Below, piece by piece: positions 32,475 through 39,698 of a stretch of DNA of 64,000 nt. A program made the translations under genes and the position numbers. How positions within the stretch are numbered: position 1 is the stretch's first letter; the number at the start of each line of letters is the position of its first letter. The notes beneath the pieces are model-generated. The model had not been told where the DNA came from and made no database searches. It saw only the letters and a list, made by a program, of their open reading frames with translations. The stretch spans positions 1 through 64,000 of the forward strand of contig NZ_BSPX01000009.1 of the NCBI RefSeq assembly GCF_030161255.1. The letters are read 5' to 3'. The stretch is from Zoogloea oryzae (GTDB lineage: Bacteria; Pseudomonadota; Gammaproteobacteria; Burkholderiales; Rhodocyclaceae).

Positions 32475-32520
32475 GGTGTCAATTCCGCTACTACATTGAC
32501 CCCCTGCCCAGATTGACACC
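32475..32520. repeat. Inverted repeat R3 (46 bp)
   Basis: Arms identical to R1, R2 and R4; the centre is one base shorter (28) with TACTACAT and GACCCCC. 87 bases upstream of the nuclease start on the minus strand and directly against the terminator of integrase 2. The minus-strand centre again reads GGGGGT, ATG, TAG. Confidence 0.9.
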
Positions 32521-32572
32521 AAAAAAAAGATCACCCGCCTGCCACCCTTCGAGGGCGAGCAAGCGGGCGATC
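32521..32572 (-). terminator. Terminator of integrase 2
   Basis: On the minus strand GATCGCCCGC near 32572 pairs with GCGGGTGATC ending at 32529, followed by eight to nine T (32528-32521). Immediately after the integrase 2 stop codon and abutting R3. Confidence 0.8.
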
Positions 32573-32574
32573 CT

Positions 32575-33813
32575 TCAACGGGCCAGTGACGCCTCTTCAG
32601 ACGCCGGTGCCACATCGTCCCCCTTCGCCGCCTGCGTTGCCCGCGTGATTACGTCCGAGACCGCCTGGGACGCTCGGGCCAGGGTCGAATTAGCCATGTG
32701 GCTATAGATCATGGTCGTCTGGGGGCTGGCATGATGAAGTAATTTTTGCACCGTGAAGAGTGTCTGTCCCGCATGGCTCACGGCCAATGCCGCATGTGTA
32801 TGACGAATGTCGTGTAGGCGCACATGTCCTTTGATGCACGCCGCCGCAAGAACCCTTGCAAAGGCTTTCCTCGGGTCGCGCAAGGGCTTGGTCGAATCCG
32901 TCGGCGATGGAAACACCCACGGGCTCGCCTGCCGGCTCTTGAGCCGGCCCAGCAGCGCGACGCACTCGTCCGAAAGGGGTGAGTACTGCGGCTTGCCTGA
33001 CTTTGTCATTGGCATAAACCAGATCCGCCGCTCCAGGTCCACGTGCTCCCAGCGCGCCTTCAGCGCATTGCTGCGCCGACAGCCGGTCAGAAGCATGAAC
33101 CGCAGCGCGGCCATTACCGATGGCGCCGGGTCCTTGTCCATCGCCACCACTAGCCGCCCGACCTCCTCCAGGCTCAGATACCGACTCTTGCCCGAGGCCT
33201 CCCGGAAGCGAGGAATCCCGCGGCAGGGATTGTCCGGCAGCACGCCAAGGGTCACCCCGCGCCGCATCATCGCCGAGAGCAAGGACAGGAAGCGGTTCGC
33301 CGTCGCTGGCGAATGCGTCTTGCGCACCGCGCCGATGAAGCGCTCGATGTCCCGGCGCTGGATGTCGCACAGGCGGCGCTCGGCACCGAAGAATGGGATC
33401 ACGTGGAGGTCCAGCTTGCTCTGGTCGTCACGCCAGCTGCGCTTATGCACCTTCGCGTAGTCCTCCAGATAATCCTTCGCGAAGTTTGCAAGGGTCGGCG
33501 AACTGCGCTCCAGATCGCGCCCTTCCTGCGGATCGACACCCCGATCCAGCTGCCCCCGGGCTTCAAGAGCGAGGCGGCGGGCATCGGCGAGGGACGTCGC
33601 GGGAAACCCGCCCAGGCGCATCGCCCGCTTGGTGCCCCTGAAGCTATAGCGCAGCCAGAAAGTCTTGCGCCCGGCCCCTTTCGACACCGACAGGCGCAGA
33701 CCGGGAATCTCGGTATCGCTCACCTCATAGCCTTTGCCGGGCGCATCAAGGGGGCAGGGGGGTAACTGCTCGATGGCGCGGACAGTAAATCGGAATCGCG
33801 TGACGCGGTTCAT
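32575..33813 (-). CDS. Tyrosine recombinase 2 (P4-like integrase)
   Basis: 412 residues. The N-terminus matches the P4-integrase arm-binding domain (GYEVSDTEIPGLRLSVSKGAGRKTF, then GFPATSLADAR). Catalytic residues: Arg in TGCRRSNALKARW (about 225), Lys in TKSGKPQY, HDIRHTHA (H-x2-R, about 330), HHASPQTTMIYSHM with the final His and Tyr. Integrases of this group commonly act at tRNA genes, so this one is a good candidate for the tRNA-Asn insertion. GAGGAG precedes the start. It lies mid-element rather than next to either att site. Confidence 0.93.
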   Translation of the reverse strand: MNRVTRFRFTVRAIEQLPPCPLDAPGKGYEVSDTEIPGLRLSVSKGAGRKTFWLRYSFRGTKRAMRLGGFPATSLADARRLALEARGQLDRGVDPQEGRDLERSSPTLANFAKDYLEDYAKVHKRSWRDDQSKLDLHVIPFFGAERRLCDIQRRDIERFIGAVRKTHSPATANRFLSLLSAMMRRGVTLGVLPDNPCRGIPRFREASGKSRYLSLEEVGRLVVAMDKDPAPSVMAALRFMLLTGCRRSNALKARWEHVDLERRIWFMPMTKSGKPQYSPLSDECVALLGRLKSRQASPWVFPSPTDSTKPLRDPRKAFARVLAAACIKGHVRLHDIRHTHAALAVSHAGQTLFTVQKLLHHASPQTTMIYSHMANSTLARASQAVSDVITRATQAAKGDDVAPASEEASLAR

Positions 33814-34041
33814 CGTCGAATCTCCTCGATCGAAAGAAGCAATGGAAGAAGTGCCCCACGCCTGCCCGCCGCGGACGCACTCAGTCTCTCAAGTCCGAAG
33901 CACGCCGCCGCCAGGATCAGGTGGCGGCGCGATAGGGGCTTGGCGAGGCTGAAGCGATGGGACAGGCGCGAGGGTGGGGGCAGCGTGGGCCGGCGCTCGC
34001 CGGTCCCTTGCCGGTGTTTCGGGCGGGGTGGCGGGACGGTC

Positions 34042-34416
34042 TTACGGCGACGTGGCGAGCCACGCCAGATCGCCAAACTGGCGATGCAGTACGTCGACCA
34101 GATCGGCGGCGAGCACCTCGGTGACGCCGAGCCCCGCGAGCCGTTGGCGGGCATTGAGTTCATCCGCGGCCAGCACCCATCGGGTCCCGCCATCGACCTT
34201 GATCTGCAGCAGGCCCACCTTGGTTTGCCCGGGAAAGCCATAGCGCGCCAAGGTCTGGATCAGAGCCTGCCGTTCGGCATCGATGCGGGCCATGCGGGCG
34301 TCAAACTCCAGCACGCCGGCCCTTTCGGCGAAGAACTCGTAGCGGTCCTCGTCCAGCAGCGCCACGAGCCGTGCCACGCCCGCATCGAGCGGGATGGGAT
34401 GGTTCGTTGGGATCAT
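34042..34416 (-). CDS. Conserved-style hypothetical protein (island block)
   Basis: 124 residues; no named domain. Contains ADELNARQRLAGLGV and a C-terminal ADLVDVLHRQFGDLAWLATSP. Separated by four bases from the end of the next upstream gene at 34421, so co-transcribed with it. The block 34042-36668 has the look of small accessory genes on plasmids and ICEs. Confidence 0.65.
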   Translation of the reverse strand: MIPTNHPIPLDAGVARLVALLDEDRYEFFAERAGVLEFDARMARIDAERQALIQTLARYGFPGQTKVGLLQIKVDGGTRWVLAADELNARQRLAGLGVTEVLAADLVDVLHRQFGDLAWLATSP

Positions 34417-34420
34417 CGCG

Positions 34421-34708
34421 TCAGTACTCGTCCGCCAGGAGGATTGTCGTCACCGCCCGGGGCTCGGCCTCGGTGATCACGAAGCACTTGACCCCGGCGA
34501 CCGTATAGACCGACAGCAGCCGCGCACCGGTCTGGAGCGCTGCCTCGTTGGCCTGGGCATCCTCGGCACCCACCTCGCCCCAGTCGCCGGCGAGGTGGCG
34601 GGCCAGCAACTGGACCGGGTGAAGGTTCTGCTCGCGCAGCAGGGCGTCGGCGCCGCGGGTCGCAACGATCTCGCCGGGGCTGAAACGCAGTCGTGTGGGT
34701 TGGTTCAT
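34421..34708 (-). CDS. Plasmid-related small protein
   Basis: 95 residues. LRFSPGEIVATRGADALL near the start, LLARHLAGDWGEVGAEDAQAN in the middle, and FVITEAEPRAVTTILLADEY at the end are typical of a small uncharacterised family found on proteobacterial plasmids and ICEs. Function unknown. ATG 34708 has GGAG seven bases ahead. Downstream partner at 34042 is nearly contiguous. Confidence 0.78.
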   Translation of the reverse strand: MNQPTRLRFSPGEIVATRGADALLREQNLHPVQLLARHLAGDWGEVGAEDAQANEAALQTGARLLSVYTVAGVKCFVITEAEPRAVTTILLADEY

Positions 34709-34730
34709 AGGGTTCTCCAGAAAGCAAAGC

Positions 34731-34755
34731 GCCCGATGCGGTCTTCGCATCGGGC
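34731..34755 (-). terminator. Hairpin between island genes
   Basis: Ten-base stem (34731-34740 with 34746-34755), downstream of the gene ending at 34814 on the minus strand, followed by a T-containing tail (GCTTTGCTTTC). Likely a weak intrinsic terminator. Confidence 0.6.
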
Positions 34756-34813
34756 GTCGGGGGTCAAAGGCGGCAAGATGGGGGTGGTCCTTAGGGGCGG
34801 AAACACCCCGCGG

Positions 34814-35218
34814 CTAGACCGCCACCGGCTCGGTGACGGCATACTCGGCGCACAGCGCCAGCAGGCGCGGCTCCACATCCGGGTGACGGGGGATGAACAG
34901 CGTTACGCCCTCATCGCCGCCGCCGGGCACGAAGACCAGCTCGTAGAAGCGGGCGTGCCGTCCGGCGTACTCGAAGATTGGGCTGAAGGCCGGATCGCCG
35001 TAGGGGACGCGCGTCACCGGATTGACGAGCAGCGGGATGCTGACGGCAGCCTCCACCTCGGCGAGGCTATCGCCCGGGACCATCACCACGAAGGTCCCGT
35101 GCAGCTCGGCATCAAAGTCCTCGCCCACCTCCCGCTCGTTGAGGCGCCGCTCGATCAGGTTACGCAGTGCAGCGTCGTCCAGCGCCGCCACATCGGCCAC
35201 ATCACGCAGGATTCGCAT
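34814..35218 (-). CDS. Hypothetical protein (island block)
   Basis: 134 residues from ATG 35218, with GAGGAAG six bases ahead; an ATG at 35233 is possible. Alternating hydrophobic strands (GTFVVMVPGDS, FYELVFVPGGGDEGVTLFIP) suggest a small alpha/beta fold. Overlaps the preceding gene's 3' end by 17 bases, so translationally coupled. No known family. Confidence 0.65.
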   Translation of the reverse strand: MRILRDVADVAALDDAALRNLIERRLNEREVGEDFDAELHGTFVVMVPGDSLAEVEAAVSIPLLVNPVTRVPYGDPAFSPIFEYAGRHARFYELVFVPGGGDEGVTLFIPRHPDVEPRLLALCAEYAVTEPVAV

Positions 35219-35777
35219 CGGACACTTCCTCACTGGTATCAGCCGTTTCCGCTAACGGGATGAAGCGGTTGCCGCCGCGCTTGTCTTTCTTCTTGCCTTT
35301 CGGCTCGACAGAGGTTGCCGTCGCCGGTGTGGGCGCCTCGACGGGGGCCGGCGGGAACACGAAGAGCTCGCCCGGCAGCGCCATCATCTGCAGCCGCCAC
35401 GCATCCCAGTCACCCGCCTTCACGAGGCCGAACTTCACGTCCGGCGCCTTGGCGAGCAGGCCCTGGGCGATCAGCGCCGCGCAGGCGTAGGGCGCGTTGT
35501 TGTTGCTGCGTCCCTGGTACGCCCCTTTGAGCTGCTTCGAGCCGAAGGGCTTGCCGGCCGGTGCGGCATCCACCGCCGCCTCCAAGTCGTCGAAGCCCAC
35601 CACCTCGCGGTTGAAGTTGCCGCCGCCCTCCGCCGCGGTGATCAGCAGGAAGACCTGGGCATGGTCGGGATCGGCCAGCAGCGCATACTGGATCGCAGAA
35701 CTACCGGAAAGGGTTGCCGCTCGGGAATCGAGCAGCCGGTGATAGGTCGTCGATACGACCTCGGGTTTCTTGGCCAT
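35202..35777 (-). CDS. Hypothetical protein (island block)
   Basis: 191 residues. Central region AADPDHAQVF-like strand and GKPFGSKQLKGAYQGRSNNNAPYACAALIAQG; the C-terminal ~50 residues are Pro/Thr/Lys-rich and probably disordered. AGGAGG lies four bases ahead of the start. No known domain. First gene of the coupled pair with 34814. Confidence 0.65.
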   Translation of the reverse strand: MAKKPEVVSTTYHRLLDSRAATLSGSSAIQYALLADPDHAQVFLLITAAEGGGNFNREVVGFDDLEAAVDAAPAGKPFGSKQLKGAYQGRSNNNAPYACAALIAQGLLAKAPDVKFGLVKAGDWDAWRLQMMALPGELFVFPPAPVEAPTPATATSVEPKGKKKDKRGGNRFIPLAETADTSEEVSDANPA

Positions 35778-35849
35778 GGGGCCTCCTAAAGTAAGACGCC
35801 CTCTGGGCCACAGGGCCGGGAGGGCGACATGAACAGGAACAGCGACGGA

Positions 35850-35981
35850 TCAGCGGATCTCGACGCGGGCGTCGATCTGGCGCTGGGTCAGCGCGTAAGC
35901 GGCTGCAGCAGCCAGCAAGGCCACGGCAGCACCGGGACCGGTCGGCAGGGCCGCCAGCACAGCAGGCAGGAACGGAAACAC
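35850..35981 (-). CDS. Possible small membrane protein (43 aa)
   Basis: A GTG start at 35981 has GAGGAG seven bases ahead. The product is hydrophobic (VFPFLPAVLAALPTGPG then AAVALLAAAAAYAL) followed by a polar tail TQRQIDARVEIR, so one or two membrane segments. It lies between the radC-like gene and the gene at 35777 on the same strand. Confidence 0.4.
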   Translation of the reverse strand: MFPFLPAVLAALPTGPGAAVALLAAAAAYALTQRQIDARVEIR

Positions 35982-36056
35982 ACAGGCACTCCTCAGAAAC
36001 AACACCACGAACACAACGCCATCAGGCGAACCTGATGGCGCGACGGGAAACAGGAT

Positions 36057-36668
36057 TCAGATCAGCCCGCGCTCGGCGAACGACAAGGGCGATGCCGTGC
36101 CCGCCACGATGAAGTGATCGAGCACGCGCACGTCCACCAGCGCCAGGGCCTGCTTCAGCGTCTCGGTGAGCGCCAGGTCTGCCGAACTCGGTTCGAGGCT
36201 ACCGGACGGGTGGTTATGGACGAGGATCACCGCGGCGGCATTCGCCTCCAGGCACAGCTTGACCACCTCGCGGGGATAGACGGACGTCTGGGCCAGGGTC
36301 CCGCGGAAGAGCTCGACCACATCGCGCACGCGGTGCTGGCTGTCGAGCAGCACGACCCCGAAGACCTCGTGGGGGAGGTCGCCAAAACGCAGGCGCAGCA
36401 GATCACGGACCTTCTGCGGGCTATCGAGGCAGTCGCCCAATTCGACCGCTTCCGCCAGTGCACGGGTCAGCAGTTCGCGGGCTGCGCCGAGGATGCGCAC
36501 CGCGCGATAGTCCGCCGGGGTCTCGCAGACGCCGGTCTGGCGGGCGTGGAGGTGGAAGAGCTCGGCCAGCGGTCGTCCGGCCAGAGCCTCGGCGGCGACG
36601 TCGCCCACCAGCAGCCCGAGCAGGCTCGCGGTAGGTAAGCTGCGGATCGAAATCAGGGGATCGGACAT
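36057..36668 (-). CDS. RadC-like JAB-domain protein
   Basis: 203 residues. The JAB/MPN metalloprotease motif is intact: VILVHNHPSG near 147-156 followed by the Asp in SSADLALTETLKQALALVDV and DHFIVAG. An upstream Glu is expected in the FGVVLLDSQH strand region. RadC-like proteins are common on islands and plasmids; despite the name, a role in DNA repair is not proven. GGAGG seven bases before the start. Confidence 0.9.
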   Translation of the reverse strand: MSDPLISIRSLPTASLLGLLVGDVAAEALAGRPLAELFHLHARQTGVCETPADYRAVRILGAARELLTRALAEAVELGDCLDSPQKVRDLLRLRFGDLPHEVFGVVLLDSQHRVRDVVELFRGTLAQTSVYPREVVKLCLEANAAAVILVHNHPSGSLEPSSADLALTETLKQALALVDVRVLDHFIVAGTASPLSFAERGLI

Positions 36669-36729
36669 GAAGACCTCCGTAGAAGGCCGATGCCCACGCA
36701 GCGGGGCATCGGCGGCGTGGACAGGGAAA

Positions 36730-36759
36730 GGCCCCGGTCACCACAAGGCGACCGGGGCC
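36730..36759. terminator. Hairpin upstream of radC-like gene
   Basis: Perfect 10-base stem (36730-36739 with 36750-36759). Flanked by short A and T runs. It lies between the small regulator gene and the radC-like gene. Confidence 0.5.
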
Positions 36760-36953
36760 AAAAGGATCCGACTGGATCACAGGAATGATATGGAAGCGAA
36801 GGCGGGAGCTCTGACGCCTGCCGGTTGCGGCAAACAGCCGGAACCGCCGCTAACAGGCTCTTAGCGGGCCTGACGAGGTCAGTGGTGTGCGTGAGCCAGG
36901 ATCAAGCTGGGCGAAGGCAGGCGGGAGCGGTTTGACGCGCTAGCGGATCGAGA

Positions 36954-36992
36954 GAAGAAGCCGGTGCAGGAGAACCCTGCACCGGCTTCTTC
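36954..36992. terminator. 17-bp hairpin after the winged-helix gene
   Basis: A perfect 17-base stem (36954-36970 with 36976-36992) and a five-base loop, eight bases beyond the stop codon of the minus-strand gene at 37000. The very long stem suggests a strong terminator. Confidence 0.75.
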
Positions 36993-36999
36993 TTATCGG

Positions 37000-37338
37000 T
37001 CAGGCCGCAGCGAGCGGCGCCTCGTCGTCGAGGTGAAGCGTGACGACCGCAAAGCGCCCGCGACCCCGCTTGGCGGAGATCAGGCCGGCGGCAGACAAGC
37101 GGTTGAGGGCGTCGAGGGCCGCGTCATCGGAGATCGCGTAGCGGGTGCGCAGCCAGGCGCCGAAGGTGAGGGTGCGGCAACCGGTGGAGGTGGCGTGGAT
37201 GCACAGCGCCAGGGCAACGGCGAGGGTACGGCCACCGGGCAGGCTGGCGGCCTTGGCAAGGAAGCCGACGGGCAGGGGCTCGGCGGGCTTGCGCTTGAAG
37301 ACGGGGCGGGGAGGGGGCGGGAGGAGCGTGGTGGGCAT
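37000..37338 (-). CDS. Small winged-helix-like protein
   Basis: 112 residues from ATG 37338, with GAGG just ahead. After a Pro-rich start, the segment LTFGAWLRTRYAISDDAALDALNRLSAAGLISAKRGRGRFAVVTL looks like a helix-turn-helix with a beta-wing. Possible regulator of the island block. An upstream open frame to 37512 lacks a good start. Confidence 0.62.
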   Translation of the reverse strand: MPTTLLPPPPRPVFKRKPAEPLPVGFLAKAASLPGGRTLAVALALCIHATSTGCRTLTFGAWLRTRYAISDDAALDALNRLSAAGLISAKRGRGRFAVVTLHLDDEAPLAAA

Positions 37339-37609
37339 CGTGACCTCGGGGAAGGAAGCAACGATGGGATGTTTTGCGAGATCAGGCCAGCAGCCGGAAC
37401 AGGCTAAACTGCCTTTGGTCTGATGCCCGTCGTTCTCTCCGCAGTGGAGTCCGGTCGGTCTGTGATCTGCTAAGGCAGCGGGGGGAAGCATTTTTTTTGA
37501 GCTATCACCCACTTCAAAGCAACGCAGCGGCTCATCGGCAATTGCCGCCGTTGGTGTCAGCTCAATTTAGTCACCAGGGCTGGGCAGGTTGCGGACGTCG
37601 ACGTAGTCT

Positions 37610-38551
37610 TTATCGGCAGTTCTGTAGCAAGAATTGCGGAACCCACCGATGGGCGTCGTCTAGTGCAGCAAAGCCCGCCAGAGATATGTCGACTCCAAAA
37701 TTGGAGAACTTTTCCTGGGTATCTGTCGGATTACAGCGGTAGCTAATCATCCATCTCACTGAGGAGGAGTCAATGTTCTTAATGATTTCATTGTAATAGG
37801 GAGCATCTACCTCAGACAGTGAGTGCCCCATCACATATACCTGCCGAATCCCCTTCAGATTGGAGAAGAAGGTCTGGTTGTCTGCAATGATTTGGCCCGT
37901 CGGTTTGAAAGTCGCTGAGAAATAGCGATCAACGATCTCGTTACCTTCTATGACCCGGATATCGGCTTCAGACATGTCGACGCCGTGGTTAAGCGAGTCG
38001 GATGCGGATCTTTCCCAGCCATGACCGAGGATAAGTCTATCGCTCGGAGCGCTAGCTTTCCCATGGATATGAAGGATCTGGCTGTCGGGAATGCCATATG
38101 TCCGCTGCAAGGTGTTTGTGTAGTTGAAACTGAGATAAAGCGCATTTGGATCGAGTGGCAAAGGTGCTGTATTACAGCTTGAGAGCGAAGGGATAGAAAG
38201 TTGCCTAACCCACTGAGCGAAACGCTCCTGAAGTGTCTTGGAAATCGCCTCAATGATGCGGTCTAATTCGTACTGATAGTCGTGGTGGCCCGAGTCGCTC
38301 CAGATATCGGCGCCGTAGGGCATCAAGAATTGAGACGCATAGTCTATGGCTGCACAAGTATTGAAGTTGGCTAGTTGTTGTTCAAACTGCCACCAGAATT
38401 CATTGTCAACGTTGAAGTAGGCCTCAACTTCGCGATAGGTGCCTCGGTCGACCGCCGCAAGATAGCGACCAAAATCACGATAGTCGGAAGGAATGTCGTG
38501 GTAAAGATCGAAGCCGTTGCCAATGATGTATAGCGATGCGGACGGATTCAT
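37610..38551 (-). CDS. AbiH-family abortive infection protein
   Basis: 313 residues. Starts LYIIGNGFDLYHDIPSDYRDF, the hallmark of AbiH, and has FNYTNTL near 140, HIHGK near 165 and YVMGHSLSEVDAPYYNEI near 240. AbiH proteins give phage resistance; the mechanism is not well known. Lower GC than the chromosome. Next to the zinc-ribbon protein and the ABC-three-component genes, all on the minus strand, so part of a defence block. Confidence 0.88.
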   Translation of the reverse strand: MNPSASLYIIGNGFDLYHDIPSDYRDFGRYLAAVDRGTYREVEAYFNVDNEFWWQFEQQLANFNTCAAIDYASQFLMPYGADIWSDSGHHDYQYELDRIIEAISKTLQERFAQWVRQLSIPSLSSCNTAPLPLDPNALYLSFNYTNTLQRTYGIPDSQILHIHGKASAPSDRLILGHGWERSASDSLNHGVDMSEADIRVIEGNEIVDRYFSATFKPTGQIIADNQTFFSNLKGIRQVYVMGHSLSEVDAPYYNEIIKNIDSSSVRWMISYRCNPTDTQEKFSNFGVDISLAGFAALDDAHRWVPQFLLQNCR

Positions 38552-38581
38552 CGCATGACTGCAAGAGATAATTGGACGCGC

Positions 38582-39610
38582 TTAGTCATCGCGCATCGCT
38601 TTCTCGTAGGCGTGCAAGTGATACCCGCAAAGCCCCCCGTTGAACTGATCCTCTTGGCGCAATGGCTCTTCACAAAACGTGCATGTGGGATAATCAAGTT
38701 CCGCTCCGCACCACAAGCAATGTTGCTCGCTAATTAGAAAAGTTGAGCGCTTACACTCATTGCACTCCTCGACATCGGCTTCGCCGCCATCGCGGGGGTC
38801 ATCGTAGTAGGCGTCATTGAGTTCTTTGATCATCAGAGGGGCGATTAGATCGGAATGGCCACAGGCAACGCAAACGTATTTGAAAGTATTGTCCTGATTA
38901 TCAACGCTAGCACCTTCCTCAATATCCTGCTGGCTCGGTCGTAGCAGGGATGAGCCGCACTCCTCGCATTGGCAGCTCTCAAGCCAAGGTTGCATCATCT
39001 CCGGGACACCAGCAGCCGCCCACGAGGCCTGACACTCAGCGATGGTATCCCTGAAGAATTCGTGGTGTGCAAGCATGACTGGCCAAGCTGTGTCGAGTAG
39101 ATCGGCCGGCTGCTCGTTCAACTGCGTCAAGATGAATTCGCGCAATACGGGAAAAAGTTCCGCAACAAAATCTGCTACTTCGCCCAGCGTGTTAGCAGGG
39201 TGCAAATGCTCCAGGTGGTTGCGACACTCCTGTAACTTGTCGATGGTCGGCCAGTCCACGTCAATGCCAAATCCTTCAAATCGCTTCTTGATGGTAGCGA
39301 CATCGATTGTGGTCCGCTTAAACTTGCCGACCGGCTTCCATTCGATGCCGCCCTTTCCGTCAGCTTGAGGGAGAACCTCGGGGGGATTGAAGATCAGCAC
39401 CGAGGCATCACCGGTGGCATCGACCGAAACGGCGATCTTGTACTTGAACAGGAGCAGAATGCCTGCGAATAGATTGCGCACCGCTGAGAGGGCGCGAGCC
39501 GGATCGCCTCCTTGATCCTTTTCCAGCTTGCTACGCTGGAAATCCTCTATGCCGAGGCGAATAGAGGTCAATGCATTTTCCTTTAGTTTTTCTGCGTCCA
39601 GTTCTGGCAT
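38582..39610 (-). CDS. HEPN-like protein with multiple zinc ribbons
   Basis: 342 residues from ATG 39610 (a TTG at 39679 is a weaker choice). The N-terminal ~190 residues are helical and contain ECRNHLEHLHP near 127-137, matching the R-x4-H motif of HEPN ribonucleases. The C-terminal ~140 residues carry at least five Cys pairs (CEEC, CVAC, CNEC, CLWC, CTFC), typical of zinc ribbons. Not a family I recognise. It follows the ABC ATPase gene by 89 bases and precedes AbiH by 31, suggesting it is an effector or partner in the defence block (inference). Confidence 0.7.
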   Translation of the reverse strand: MPELDAEKLKENALTSIRLGIEDFQRSKLEKDQGGDPARALSAVRNLFAGILLLFKYKIAVSVDATGDASVLIFNPPEVLPQADGKGGIEWKPVGKFKRTTIDVATIKKRFEGFGIDVDWPTIDKLQECRNHLEHLHPANTLGEVADFVAELFPVLREFILTQLNEQPADLLDTAWPVMLAHHEFFRDTIAECQASWAAAGVPEMMQPWLESCQCEECGSSLLRPSQQDIEEGASVDNQDNTFKYVCVACGHSDLIAPLMIKELNDAYYDDPRDGGEADVEECNECKRSTFLISEQHCLWCGAELDYPTCTFCEEPLRQEDQFNGGLCGYHLHAYEKAMRDD

Positions 39611-39698
39611 TGTGAATAGCTCTTCCAGCGAAGAATGATAGGTTAAGGCCTTGCGCGATCTCGTTGCATCCTCGCTCAATCAGCGCGGATTTCGGAGG

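Noticed and set aside
33810..34241. A 143-codon minus-strand frame overlapping the gene at 34042
   Set aside because: Arg/Pro-rich composition and no start site; the overlapping 34042-34416 frame is better supported.
37552..37574. A possible fifth R repeat (GGTGTCAG ... GTCACC)
   Set aside because: The arms do not match R1-R4, the centre is far too short, and the conserved TACTNCAT/GACCCCC is missing.
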